Positions 24,249 through 35,329 of a stretch of DNA of 64,000 bases are shown piece by piece. A program made the position numbers and the translations under genes. The notes under the pieces were generated by a model that was not told where the DNA came from, searched no databases, and worked only from the letters and a program-made list of their open reading frames with translations. Position 1 is the first letter of the stretch, and each line of letters opens with the position of its first letter. The DNA is from Brevundimonas sp. (GTDB lineage: Bacteria; Pseudomonadota; Alphaproteobacteria; Caulobacterales; Caulobacteraceae), in assembly GCA_004296955.1 (NCBI GenBank), contig SCVB01000070.1, positions 1 to 64,000 on the forward strand. Direction: 5' to 3'.

Positions 24249-26693
24249 TCAGGCGGCGTCGGACGTTTCCTGGCCGGATCGCTGCTCCAGCCGGGCGGCG
24301 ATCACGCGCAGCAGTTCGGCCACCTGGATCGGCTTGCCGACGTGGCCGTCCATGCCCGCCTCGCGGCACCGCTGCACCTGCTCCGGCTGCACATTGGCGG
24401 TCAGGGCGACGATCGGCGTCTGGCCGACCGGCCCGTCGAGCCGTCGGATCGCCCGTGTCGCATCCAGTCCGTCCATGACCGGCATATGCACGTCCATCAG
24501 GATCAGGTCATACGCCCCGTTCCGCGCCGCCTCGACGGCCTGCGCCCCGTCCTCGACCGTCTCCACCGCGACCCCGAGGCCGCCCAGGATGGCGACGGCC
24601 AGTTCACGATTGGCCGCGGCGTCGTCCGCCACAAGAATCCGCAGCCCCTCGGGGCTCGGCGTATCGTCGCCGTAGCGGTCGTCGCTGATGATCGCCTCGG
24701 CCGGGGAAAGGGGAACCTCGAACCAGAAGGTCGCGCCCTCGCCGACCCGGCTCTCCGCCCCGATCTCGCCGTCCATCATCTCGACCAGCCGGCGCGAGAT
24801 CGACAGGCCCAGACCCGTGCCGCCATAGACCCGGGTGGTGGAATTGTCGGCCTGGCTGAAGCGTTCGAACAGGGTGTCGATCTTGTCGGGCGGAATGCCG
24901 ATGCCCGTGTCGCGTACGGACACCCGCAGCCGCCCGTTCGACCACGACGCCGCCAGCGTCACGCCGCCCGCGGCCGTGAATTTGGTCGCATTGGCCAGGA
25001 AGTTCAGCATTACCTGCCGCAACCGGCCCTCGTCGCCCGTCAGAGCCTCCGGCAACTGCGGATCCAGCTCCACCGCCAGGGCCAGCCCCTTGACCTCGCA
25101 CTGGCCCTCGATCATCGCCGCGGCGGCCTGCGCCAGCGCCCGCGGATCGAAGGCCCGCGCCTCCATCTGAACCGCCCCGGCCTCCAGCTTGGAATAGTCG
25201 AGGATGTCGTTGATCACCCCCAGCAGGGCCTCGCTGGCCGTACCGATCCGGTCAGCATAGCGTCGCTCGGTCTCGGGCAGGGCCGCGCTCTGCTGCAGCA
25301 GCCCCGAGAAGCCGATGACGCTGGTCAGCGGCGTCCTCAGTTCATGGCTCATATTGGCGAGGAATTCCGACTTCGCCCGCGCCCCGGCCTCGGCCCGGTC
25401 GCGCGCCTCGATGAGGGCCTCCTCCAGCCGCTTGGTCTCGGTGACGTCGCGAACCAGATCCTGGAACTCGATGACCCGGCCGTTCTCGTCCCGAATAATC
25501 GAGGTCCGGGCCTCAAACCATCGCACCGGCCCGTCGCCGGGCAGGCCGCGATAGGTCACGCCCCGTTGTGACCACTCGGGCGGAGCCTTGACGAACTCCC
25601 GGAAGCTTTCGGTCAGGGCGGGGACGTCGTCGGGATGGATCAGGGATGTGGCCGGCCGCCCGAGCAACGCCTCTGGCGGATAGCCCGTCGCGGCCTCCAG
25701 CGACGGCGACACATAGGTCACCAGGCCGTCGACGCCGTAGGTGACGATGATATCCGTCACCCGGGAGGCCAGCAGCCGGTAGCGGCGCTCGCTTTCGGTG
25801 ACCCGTTCGATCGCCTGTTGCTGGTCAGTGACGTCCTGGAACACCCCGAACATGGACGCGACCCGTCCGTCCGGACCCCGTTCGGTGTCGGCATGGGCAT
25901 CGACCAGCCGCTCCTCGCCGTCGGCGCGGATCAGACGGGCGCGGATGCGGAACCCCTGCCCGGTCGTCAGTCCGTGCATCACCGCTTCGCGGATCTCCTC
26001 CCGGTCCTCGGGATGGAAGAAGGCGACCGAGTCGCCCAGGTTCGGATCGAACGTTTCGGGCGTCAGGCCGTAGATGCGATAGACCTGATCCGACCATGTC
26101 GACCTCAGGGTCTCCGCGTCCATCCGCCACTGACCGATGCCGGCCATCTCCTCGGACAGCTTCAACAGTTTCAACTGTTCCGACTGCCGCTGGTTGGCCT
26201 CGGCCTGATCGATCATTTCGGCCGCCATCCGGGCGAGCACCTTGAGGTTCTCGATCTCCGCATCGCTGGGCCGCGCACGGGGCTTGGTGTCCATGACGCC
26301 GATCGCCCCAACCGCCTCGCCAGCGGCGTTGTCGATGGTCACGCCGGCGAAGAAGCGCAGACCCGGCTGGCCGGTCACCATCGGATGATCACGCAGCCGC
26401 TCGTTCTCCAGCGCATCCTCGACGACCAGGACGGCGCCCGGCCCCATGGCCACCATGAGATGCGTCGCCGTCTGCTCGCGCGGCAGCGCCGTGTGGCCAA
26501 GTCCGACATTGGCCCGGAACTGGGTCTGGTCCCCGTCGATCACCCCGACCATGGCGTGCGGCGTGCTGAACATGGCGCAGGCCAGCGCCGTCAGCCGCTC
26601 GAAGGGGCTGTCGAGGTTCAGAGTGGCCGTCGTCGCTTTTCGCGACGTTTGCGGACGTTTGGCTCCCATCCGGACAGTCTGGCGGATAAGCAC
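24249..26693 (-). CDS. Hybrid sensor histidine kinase (GAF-PAS-PAS-HisKA-HATPase-REC)
   Basis: 814 residues, no membrane segment, so cytoplasmic sensing. GAF about 30-165 (MVGVIDGDQTQFRANVG), PAS/PAC 182-290, second PAS/PAC 303-420, HisKA with H450 in NMSHELRTPL, HATPase about 560-680 (NATKF, DTGIGIP, GTGLGLSISRRL), and a C-terminal receiver with D734 in LILMDVHMPVMDG. All catalytic residues are present. GTG 26693 or ATG 26669 could be the start; neither has a good ribosome-binding site. It lies directly upstream of the GTA operon on the same strand; no partner regulator or phosphotransferase is adjacent. Confidence 0.9.
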   Translation of the reverse strand: MLIRQTVRMGAKRPQTSRKATTATLNLDSPFERLTALACAMFSTPHAMVGVIDGDQTQFRANVGLGHTALPREQTATHLMVAMGPGAVLVVEDALENERLRDHPMVTGQPGLRFFAGVTIDNAAGEAVGAIGVMDTKPRARPSDAEIENLKVLARMAAEMIDQAEANQRQSEQLKLLKLSEEMAGIGQWRMDAETLRSTWSDQVYRIYGLTPETFDPNLGDSVAFFHPEDREEIREAVMHGLTTGQGFRIRARLIRADGEERLVDAHADTERGPDGRVASMFGVFQDVTDQQQAIERVTESERRYRLLASRVTDIIVTYGVDGLVTYVSPSLEAATGYPPEALLGRPATSLIHPDDVPALTESFREFVKAPPEWSQRGVTYRGLPGDGPVRWFEARTSIIRDENGRVIEFQDLVRDVTETKRLEEALIEARDRAEAGARAKSEFLANMSHELRTPLTSVIGFSGLLQQSAALPETERRYADRIGTASEALLGVINDILDYSKLEAGAVQMEARAFDPRALAQAAAAMIEGQCEVKGLALAVELDPQLPEALTGDEGRLRQVMLNFLANATKFTAAGGVTLAASWSNGRLRVSVRDTGIGIPPDKIDTLFERFSQADNSTTRVYGGTGLGLSISRRLVEMMDGEIGAESRVGEGATFWFEVPLSPAEAIISDDRYGDDTPSPEGLRILVADDAAANRELAVAILGGLGVAVETVEDGAQAVEAARNGAYDLILMDVHMPVMDGLDATRAIRRLDGPVGQTPIVALTANVQPEQVQRCREAGMDGHVGKPIQVAELLRVIAARLEQRSGQETSDAA

Positions 26694-26758
26694 GAAGTTT
26701 CGGTTAGCGAACCGCGTTCAGACGTCGAGCGACAGTCTCGCGAGCCCCGACGCCGACC

Positions 26759-27217
26759 TCAGGTTCCTCGCTCGAGGTTCCACTCCGGAGCCTCGAAATC
26801 CAGCGCGTCCTCGGCTTCTTTCAGCGCCAGTTCCGACACCGTCTGACCCCTGACCGAGACCCCGGCCGCGTGGACGCTCTCCGGATCGCCCGAGACCAGC
26901 GGGTGCCAGTCCGCCAGCCCCCGCCCCTCATGGATCCGGCGATAGCCGCAGGACTTCGGCATCCAGGCCAGCCGCTCGATGTTCCACGGGGTCAGCTTGA
27001 TGCAGTCCGGCACCTGCTCGCGCCGGTTGGCGTAGTCGATGCAGGTGCATCGGGCGCTGTCGAACAGCTTGCAGTGCACCCGCGTGGGAATGACATCGCC
27101 GGTGTTCTCGTCCTCGAACCGGACCAGACAGCACAGGCCGCAGCCGTCGCACAGGCTCTCCCACTCCTCGCGGGTCATCTGTTCGAGGCGCTTTGTCTGC
27201 CAGAAGGGTTTGTCCAT
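26759..27217 (-). CDS. YcgN family cysteine-cluster protein
   Basis: 152 residues of the UPF0260/YcgN family with the metal-binding cluster CDGCGLCC near residue 25, followed by VHCKLFD and CTCIDYANR, and CGYRRI further on. The conserved cysteines fit a zinc or iron chelating site; role unknown. ATG 27217 ([20 protein letters not shown]) is the family start; upstream frame is shadow sequence. Confidence 0.9.
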   Translation of the reverse strand: MDKPFWQTKRLEQMTREEWESLCDGCGLCCLVRFEDENTGDVIPTRVHCKLFDSARCTCIDYANRREQVPDCIKLTPWNIERLAWMPKSCGYRRIHEGRGLADWHPLVSGDPESVHAAGVSVRGQTVSELALKEAEDALDFEAPEWNLERGT

Positions 27218-27267
27218 CGGCGGGGTCTTACCCGCATCGGCGCGGGCTGTCGCCGGCCTTGGCGCGC

Positions 27268-28200
27268 TCAGACGGGCGGCGTCGCCGGAACCGGCGCCGG
27301 GGCCGCCGCATCCACCCGCTGCCAGATGTTCAGTCGGCTCGCCGGCGGCGCGTCGCCCCGGCTCGGCCGCAGCCGCGCCCGGGCGCATTCCGCCTTCACC
27401 CGATCCAGCAGCGGCCCCCAGTTCTGCGGCCGCCCGCCCGTCGCCGGCGCCGCGCGGCCGCCCAGCCGGTCGGCCAGCCGCGCCACGGGTCCGTCGTCCC
27501 GCGTCCGCCGCAGGTCGGCGACGGAACCCATCATCGCCTTGCGCAGGGCGTAGTTGCAGCCGCCCAGGCGCTGCATTCGCTCGCCGACCACGAAATATTC
27601 GTCGCCCGACAGGCAGCGCAGCTCCTGGTCCTGCGCCCGCGCCGCCTGTTCGGCGCCCACCGCCGCCTCGTCGATGCCGGTCCGGGTCCGCGCCCGCGCC
27701 GCCATCTGCTCCGGCGCTCCGGCGTCATAGCTGACCAGGGCCGACTGCAGGCAGAGGTCGATCCGGTTCGACGCCGCCATGGCCCCGTCCATATAGGACA
27801 CCAGATCCCTCAGCTCCGGCGCCGCCGTATTGTCGCGCGGCAGGATCATGTCCTTCAGATCGGAATAGGTCGTCTGGTAGTCGCTCCACACCAGGGTGAA
27901 GTCGTCATACCGCGCCTGCGCCGCCTCCTGCGATCCGCCCCTTAACATGGCGTTGGCGACCCGCCGGCTGTTGACGTCGAACAGGTCGGACTGGCGGCGA
28001 TAGGCGTCGATATGCGGCGCCGTCAGGGCCAGCATCTCCGCCGCCGCGGCCACCTCGCCCGAAGGCCGCGTCAGACTGTCATAGGCCAGGGTTCCCGCCA
28101 CCGGCGACAGCGCCAGCACGATCCCGCCCAGCAACTCGCCCCAGCCGAAGCCCTTGCGGCGGCCGGCGCGCGGCGCCGCGTCCTGTTCCTGGTCGTTCAT
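27268..28200 (-). CDS. Membrane-anchored protein of unknown function
   Basis: 310 residues, not recognised. One N-terminal membrane segment ([21 protein letters not shown]) after a basic cytoplasmic tail, then a long helical periplasmic domain with paired cysteines ([44 protein letters not shown]) and a Pro/Ala-rich end. It is divergent from the ABC-F gene. Confidence 0.65.
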   Translation of the reverse strand: MNDQEQDAAPRAGRRKGFGWGELLGGIVLALSPVAGTLAYDSLTRPSGEVAAAAEMLALTAPHIDAYRRQSDLFDVNSRRVANAMLRGGSQEAAQARYDDFTLVWSDYQTTYSDLKDMILPRDNTAAPELRDLVSYMDGAMAASNRIDLCLQSALVSYDAGAPEQMAARARTRTGIDEAAVGAEQAARAQDQELRCLSGDEYFVVGERMQRLGGCNYALRKAMMGSVADLRRTRDDGPVARLADRLGGRAAPATGGRPQNWGPLLDRVKAECARARLRPSRGDAPPASRLNIWQRVDAAAPAPVPATPPV

Positions 28201-28363
28201 CCCATCCCCCCGGATACCGGATCACCGTAACACCGTTCCCTGCGCGCCCGGCGGCGAATCCCTCGACGCGCGAGGGGCGGCGGTGGCCACAGCGCCCCGC
28301 ACCGCCTATATGGCCGCCTTCGACCGCGCGGCCTCCCCGCCGCGCCGCGTATCCAGGGTTCGC

Positions 28364-30190
<1,827 letters not shown>

Positions 30191-30210
30191 CCCGCCGTCA
30201 CGAGGATCGC

Positions 30211-31218
30211 ATGACCCTGACGGTTCACCAGCTTCAACTCTCCCCGGCGCAGAGCCGGGCCGCGCAACGGGTGAACGCCGGCATGGTTCGCGCGCCCCGC
30301 TTGAAGCTGGGCGGGTGGAGACTGGCCGTGGGCATGAGGTTGAACGGCGTGATCAGCGCCGCCGCCGGCCGAATGACCGCTGCAGCCCTCAAGCGACGCG
30401 GCGTCTCCGTTTCATCGGAGGTCATCCCGGGCCCGGGAGGACCGCTGCCACTGCGCCTGCTGCTGCCGACCGGGCTGCCGCGGGCGCTCGTGGTCGACCT
30501 CCACGGCGGCGGGTGGGTCTTCGGCAGCGCCGCCCTGAACGACCGTTTGACGGGACACCTGGCCGAGGCGGGTCTGGCGGTGGCCTCGGTGGACTACCGC
30601 CTGCTCGACGAGGCGCGGGGCGTCTGGCTGCCCGACGCCGTCGCGGATTGCGCCGCCACCCTCCGATGGGGGATCGGTGAGGGCCGCACCCGCTTCGGCG
30701 TCGATCGCGTCTTCGTCATCGGCGAGTCGGCCGGGGCTCATCTGGCCGCCCTCGCGCTTCAGAGGCTTCGCGACGACGGCCTCGGGCCCCTCCCCGCTCC
30801 CGTCTTCGTCCAGGGCGTCTTCGACCTGGCCGGCTCCCCTTCGGTGCGAGCAGCCGACGCCCGCACCCTCCTGTTCGACGGGCCGAACCTGATGCGGGAC
30901 CTCGGGCGGCTCACCCCGGAGCGGGACGAGGCCGGTCGAAGAGCGCCAGACGTCTCTCCGCTCTACGGCGACTTGTCCGGTATGCCACCGGCCCTGTTCA
31001 TCACGGGCGAAGCCGATCCCCTGCGCGACGACAGCCGGCTGATGGCCGAGCGCTGGTCGGCCCATGCCGACACGGTCCTGCTTGAGGTTCCCTTGGCGCC
31101 GCACGGCTTCCAGCATTTCGTGGCCGCCTCCGCCGCGCCCGCCCAAGCCTTCATCCGCCGCTGGATCGAGCAAGGCCTGACCGGGGAGCGTGTTTCTGTG
31201 GAAAACGCAACCCGCTGA
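30211..31218 (+). CDS. Alpha/beta hydrolase fold-3 esterase (HSL-like)
   Basis: 335 residues of the hormone-sensitive-lipase family. Oxyanion motif HGGGWVFG, nucleophile GESAGAHLAAL, acid TGEADPLRDD and His APHGFQHF. It is 20 bp downstream of uup, so probably in the same transcript. Substrate is not predictable from sequence; short-chain esters are typical. Confidence 0.87.
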   Translation: MTLTVHQLQLSPAQSRAAQRVNAGMVRAPRLKLGGWRLAVGMRLNGVISAAAGRMTAAALKRRGVSVSSEVIPGPGGPLPLRLLLPTGLPRALVVDLHGGGWVFGSAALNDRLTGHLAEAGLAVASVDYRLLDEARGVWLPDAVADCAATLRWGIGEGRTRFGVDRVFVIGESAGAHLAALALQRLRDDGLGPLPAPVFVQGVFDLAGSPSVRAADARTLLFDGPNLMRDLGRLTPERDEAGRRAPDVSPLYGDLSGMPPALFITGEADPLRDDSRLMAERWSAHADTVLLEVPLAPHGFQHFVAASAAPAQAFIRRWIEQGLTGERVSVENATR

Positions 31219-31782
31219 TCCGCTTTCGCGAATTCTGTCAGCCCACAGATGTGCACAGGGTTATCCACCGGGGCCGGGGCGGTTCCGCACAGCCGGCCGG
31301 ATTCGGGCGCTTGCCGTCTAACGGATTTGGCGCGAACGTCAACAGGCCGAGGGACACGGCGGCGCGGAAAACCGGGGAGACCCGGGGATCAAAGCGGACC
31401 GGCCCGGCTCTCTGATCGAACGCACCGGGGGGTTTCGACCTTAACGGACGGGAGACAGGATCAAGGCCCAAAGGACCCTTCAAAGGCTTCGGCCGGAGAA
31501 GACCGGAGGGAACCGGATCGGGATCGATGGACGGCGCGGGGCTCGACCTCGTGGAACGCCGGAGACCAGGAGCGCGACAGGATACAGCTGACCATCGTCG
31601 GGGTTCGCCCCGCTGATGCCGAAGCCAGGGTCCTGAACCTCAATGGCCAAGTCCAACCCGGACTTGGCGAGGGGACGAGGAGAACCGCTTGCGGGGATCT
31701 TCGTCCCCTCGCTCAATTCCGGCGTCCGCCTGCGCGGACCCGCCCCCTTCCCCTTCGCCCGCCCGGGCCGTAAACCACGGCC
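31219..31782. other. Non-coding stretch with several strong hairpins before ABC transporter
   Basis: No credible gene on either strand. Hairpins: 31594-31617 (UUCG loop), 31647-31667 (CCAAGTCC/GGACTTGG), 31667-31712 (12-bp stem GCGAGGGGACGA), 31724-31739 (GTCCGC/GCGGAC), and 31766-31782 (GGCCGT/ACGGCC) ending at the base before the ATG at 31783. The motif GGAGA/GGAGG recurs. Two near-consensus DnaA boxes sit at its left edge (31197-31205, 31261-31269). It may be a structured 5' leader, a small RNA gene, or a dispersed repeat cluster. I could not match it to TPP, FMN or cobalamin riboswitch cores. Confidence 0.6.
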
Positions 31783-32823
31783 ATGACCTTGCGTGGGAAT
31801 CGCCGCTTTTCGCCCGACCGCCGCGCCCTGCTCGCCGGCGCCGGCGCCCTTGCGGCCACGGCGGCGCTGGCCGGCTGCCAGCGGGCCGAGGCGCCCGTCG
31901 ACGAGGACGGCCGCGTCCGCCTGCGCTTCGCCACCGACTGGCGCGCCCAGGCCGAGCACGGCGGCTTCTACCAGGCCCTGGCGTCGGGGGCCTACGCCAA
32001 GCGCGGCCTGAACGTCGAGATCATCCAGGGCGGTCCGGGCGTCAACGTGCCCCAGCTGCTGGCCACCGGCGCGGTCGAACTGGGCATGGGCTCCAACAGC
32101 TTCATCCCGATGAACCTGGTCGCCGAGGGCGCCCCGGTGAAGGCGGTCGCCGCCTTCTTCCAGAAGGACCCCCAGGTCCTCATCGCCCACCCCGACCCGG
32201 CGCTGGAGAGCATCGCCGACCTCGCCGGCCGCCCCTTCCTGCTGGCCACGGCCTCGCGCGACGCCTTCTGGGTCTGGCTCAAGGCCAAATACGGCTTCAC
32301 CGACGATCAGGTCCGCACCTATAATTTCAACCCCGCTCCCTTCCTCGCCGACGAGCGGGCGGTGCAGCAGGGCTATCTGACCTCGGAGCCGTACAGCATC
32401 GAACAGGCGGCCGGCTTCGCGCCGAAAGTCTTCCTGCTGGCCGACGAGGGCTACCCGTCCTACGCCGCCATGGTCCTGGCCCCCAACGCCTTCGCCCGCG
32501 ACAACGCCGCGGCCCTGCGCAGCTTCATCGCCGCCTCTGCCGAAGGCTGGCGCGACTATATCCAGGGCGACGGCAAGGCGGCTGACGCCCTGATCCGCAA
32601 GGCCAATCCGGAGATGACCCAGGCCATCCTCGACCAGGCCCGCGCCAAGCTGAAGGCCAACGGCATCGTCGACGGCGGCGACGCCGCCCTCTACGGCCTC
32701 GGCGCCATGACCGCCGAACGCTGGCAGGCCTTCTTCGAGGTCACCTCCGAGGCCGGGATCTATCCGCCCAATCTGGACTGGCGGCAGGCCTTCACCACCC
32801 AGTACCTGCCCGGCCGTGGCTGA
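31783..32823 (+). CDS. ABC transporter substrate-binding lipoprotein (NMT1/THI5-like)
   Basis: 346 residues. Twin-arginine-like lipoprotein signal (SPDRRALLAGAGALAA, lipobox LAGC near residue 32). The binding domain carries LRFATDWRAQAEHGGFYQAL and GLNVEIIQGGPGVNV, typical of the NMT1/THI5/TauA/SsuA superfamily that binds thiamine precursors, riboflavin, sulfonates or similar small molecules; the ligand is not decided by sequence. First gene of a three-gene operon, overlapping the ATPase gene by 8 bp. Confidence 0.9.
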   Translation: MTLRGNRRFSPDRRALLAGAGALAATAALAGCQRAEAPVDEDGRVRLRFATDWRAQAEHGGFYQALASGAYAKRGLNVEIIQGGPGVNVPQLLATGAVELGMGSNSFIPMNLVAEGAPVKAVAAFFQKDPQVLIAHPDPALESIADLAGRPFLLATASRDAFWVWLKAKYGFTDDQVRTYNFNPAPFLADERAVQQGYLTSEPYSIEQAAGFAPKVFLLADEGYPSYAAMVLAPNAFARDNAAALRSFIAASAEGWRDYIQGDGKAADALIRKANPEMTQAILDQARAKLKANGIVDGGDAALYGLGAMTAERWQAFFEVTSEAGIYPPNLDWRQAFTTQYLPGRG

Positions 32824-33592
32824 GGCGACGGCGGACGCTGCGGCGTCCCTGGGCGGCGTCCTCGTCCGCTATCCGGGCCGCGCGCCGCTCGGCCCGGTCG
32901 ATCTGGACATTGCGCCCGGCGAAATCCTGGCCCTGGTCGGCGCTTCGGGCGCCGGAAAATCCACCCTGCTGCGCCTGCTGGCCGGCCTTGAGACTCCATC
33001 GGAGGGCGTCATCAACCGGGGAGACGGCCGCACCGGCTTCGTTTTCCAGGCCCCGACCCTGATGCCTTGGGCCGACGCCCTCGCCAATGTCGCCCTGCCG
33101 CTGGAACTGGCCGGTCTGGCCCGCCCCATGGCCCGCGCCCGCGCCGCCGAAGCCCTCGCCGCCGTCGGCCTCGGCGAGCGGCTCGACGCCCGCCCGCGGC
33201 AACTGTCCGGGGGCATGGCCATGCGGGTCGCCCTCGCCCGCGCCCTCGTCACCGAACCCGATCTGCTCCTGCTCGACGAGCCCTTCGCGGCTCTCGACAG
33301 CGTCACCCGCCGCCGCCTGATCGAGGACCTGCACCGCCTCTGGGCCGCCCGCTCGCCCCGCCCGGCCATCGTTTTCGTCACCCATGACGTCGAGGAGGCC
33401 GTCTATCTCGCGGACCGGGCCGTGGTGCTGAACGGGGACTCCGGCCGGGTCGTGGCGACCCTGGCCTCGCCGGGCGCGCCGCCGAGGCCCACGAGCTGGC
33501 GCGCCGAAGCGGCCTACCGGTCGGCGGTCGAGGCCCTGGCCGCGGCGCTGGTCGAGGCCATGCCGGCACCGGCGGTCGGAGCGGCTGCATGA
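32816..33592 (+). CDS. ABC transporter ATP-binding protein
   Basis: 258 residues. Walker A GASGAGKSTLLRLL, Q-loop FQAPTLMPWADAL, signature LSGGMAMRVALARAL, Walker B LLLLDEPFAALD, and H-loop FVTHDVEEAVYLADR, all intact. TauB/SsuB-like. GTG 32816 start overlaps the preceding stop; its own stop overlaps the permease start (ATGA). Confidence 0.92.
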   Translation: MAEATADAAASLGGVLVRYPGRAPLGPVDLDIAPGEILALVGASGAGKSTLLRLLAGLETPSEGVINRGDGRTGFVFQAPTLMPWADALANVALPLELAGLARPMARARAAEALAAVGLGERLDARPRQLSGGMAMRVALARALVTEPDLLLLDEPFAALDSVTRRRLIEDLHRLWAARSPRPAIVFVTHDVEEAVYLADRAVVLNGDSGRVVATLASPGAPPRPTSWRAEAAYRSAVEALAAALVEAMPAPAVGAAA

Positions 33593-34341
33593 GCCGCCTC
33601 CTTCCGCCCGCCCTGCTCGTCGTCCTGATCCTCGCGGGCTGGGAGCTGGCCTGTCGCGCCCTGCACGTCCCGCCGTGGTTCCTGCCGCCGCCCAGCGCCG
33701 TGGCCGCCGCCCTGGTCGCGCGGGCGCCGCTCCTGGCCGCCTCCGCCGCCGCCACCTTCTGGATGGCCCTGCAGGCCCTCGCCGTCGCCGCCCTGCTCGG
33801 CGGCGGCCTGGCCCTCGCCGTCTCCCTCAGCCGGCCGGCCGAACGGGCGGTGCGGCCCCTCGCCGTCGCCCTCCAGGTCACGCCGGTGGTCGCCATCGCC
33901 CCGCTGGTGATGATCTGGGCCGGCCTCGATCACGCCGACCGGGCCGTGGTCGCCCTGGCCGCGACGGTCGCCTTCTTCCCCCTGTTCTCGGGCGTCCTGA
34001 CCGGTCTGAGGTCCGCCGACCCGGACCTCGAGCGGCTGTTCGACCTCTACGGCGCCTCGCCGGTCCAGCGCCTGATCCGCCTGCGTCTGCCGTCGGCCCT
34101 GCCCTTCATGCTGGAGGGGCTGCGGGTCGCCGCCGGGCTGGCGGTGATCGGGGCGGTGGTGGCCGAGTTCGTCTCCGGCTCGGGCGCGACCCAGGGGCTG
34201 GCCTGGCGGCTTCTGGAGGCCGGCAACCGGCTGCGCACCGCCGACATGCTCGCCGCCCTCGCCTGGCTGATGATCATGGGGCTGGTGCTGAACGCCGCCG
34301 TCGGCGCGCTCGACCGGGCCGTGCGGCGCCGGCTTTCCTGA
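33589..34341 (+). CDS. ABC transporter permease (BPD type)
   Basis: 250 residues with about six membrane segments. The cytoplasmic EAA loop is represented by LFDLYGASPVQRLIRLRLPSALP. SsuC/TauC-like. It completes a substrate-binding/ATPase/permease operon with overlapping genes, so the three are coregulated, probably through the 5' leader region. Confidence 0.91.
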   Translation: MSRLLPPALLVVLILAGWELACRALHVPPWFLPPPSAVAAALVARAPLLAASAAATFWMALQALAVAALLGGGLALAVSLSRPAERAVRPLAVALQVTPVVAIAPLVMIWAGLDHADRAVVALAATVAFFPLFSGVLTGLRSADPDLERLFDLYGASPVQRLIRLRLPSALPFMLEGLRVAAGLAVIGAVVAEFVSGSGATQGLAWRLLEAGNRLRTADMLAALAWLMIMGLVLNAAVGALDRAVRRRLS

Positions 34342-34420
34342 AACCGCTCCGGACGTTAGCAGCGGGTTAAGCCCCGCATGACTAGCGTGAGACTCCATTC
34401 CCGCGTCCGGAGACGCCCCC

Positions 34421-35329
34421 TTGCGCCGCGCCCCGATCCTGACGACCGCCCTCCTCGCCGCCGCGGGCGTGGCGCTGTTCGCCGGCGCCGCCTCGGCCCA
34501 GACCGCCGATGCTCCGGCGGGCGAGGCGCGCGGCCTGCGCTACCTGTCCTGGTCCGGCCGCGGCGAGGTCGTGCCGGCCGCGCCCGCCGCGGCCTCCGGC
34601 GCCCCGGCCGCCGCCCGCCGCGATCTGAGACGCCCCAACACGGTCATCCCGCACGGCGGCTTCGCCGCCGCCGCTCCCGCGCCCGCGCCCCCCGGCCCGA
34701 CGCCGGCCCCGGGCGCCCGCCGCACCCTGACCCCGGCCAACGCCTGGATGCGGCCCGTCGCACCGCCGCCCGAGCCGGCGATGGCCCCGCCCGCCGCCGC
34801 CCCGGCTGCGGCCGAGACCCGGCCGCGCACGACGCCCGACTATCTGCCCGATTCCGGCGGACGCGGTCAGGCCGCCCCCGCCGAAATGTTCTACGCCCCG
34901 GCCCCGGCCCCGGCCGCGACCGGACCGGTCGATCCGATGGCGCCGCGTCGCGACGCCCCGATCTTCCGCATGCAGCAGGACGCCCCCGTCGCCCCCCCGG
35001 CGGCCGCCCCAGACACACCCGGGGTCCAGCCCGCCGCGGCGGCCGCCGCCCCCGCACCGCAGCCCCGCCGCGTCGCCGAGGTCAGCAACAGCGGCGAACG
35101 CCCGGCCCTGCAGGGCGGACGCTACTATTCCGTCCACCGCCAGAACGGCCGCCAGCCGGACGTGCTGGAGATGCCCGAGCCGACCTATGTCGACGCCCTG
35201 GCCATCTCCATGCCCGAGACCATCGCCTCGCAGGATCTCGCCGCCCCGGAACAGGGTCCAACCCTGATCCGCGACGCCCAGGGCCGGGTGCGCCCTGCGC
35301 CCGCCGCCTCTGACGGGGACCATCAGTGA
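34421..35329 (+). CDS. Ala/Pro-rich secreted protein
   Basis: 302 residues, low complexity. Signal peptide MRRAPILTTALLAAAGVALFA...SAQ, then a Pro/Ala-rich disordered body, and a more ordered C terminus (GRYYSVHRQNGRQPDVLEMP). TTG 34421 is supported by GGAG eight bases upstream. Its stop overlaps the GTG of the DUF2336 gene (GTGA), so the two are co-translated. No family recognised; it may be a periplasmic or envelope-spanning spacer. Confidence 0.72.
   Translation: MRRAPILTTALLAAAGVALFAGAASAQTADAPAGEARGLRYLSWSGRGEVVPAAPAAASGAPAAARRDLRRPNTVIPHGGFAAAAPAPAPPGPTPAPGARRTLTPANAWMRPVAPPPEPAMAPPAAAPAAAETRPRTTPDYLPDSGGRGQAAPAEMFYAPAPAPAATGPVDPMAPRRDAPIFRMQQDAPVAPPAAAPDTPGVQPAAAAAAPAPQPRRVAEVSNSGERPALQGGRYYSVHRQNGRQPDVLEMPEPTYVDALAISMPETIASQDLAAPEQGPTLIRDAQGRVRPAPAASDGDHQ

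Noticed and set aside
31197-31269. Chromosome replication origin
   Set aside because: Only two imperfect DnaA boxes, and none of the usual Caulobacterales origin neighbours (hemE, parAB, gidAB).
31431-31439. GGTTTCGAC, as at the start of tmRNA
   Set aside because: No GGGGxUGA start, no upstream TpsiC/acceptor strand and no ANDNFAE-type tag coding sequence; not tmRNA.
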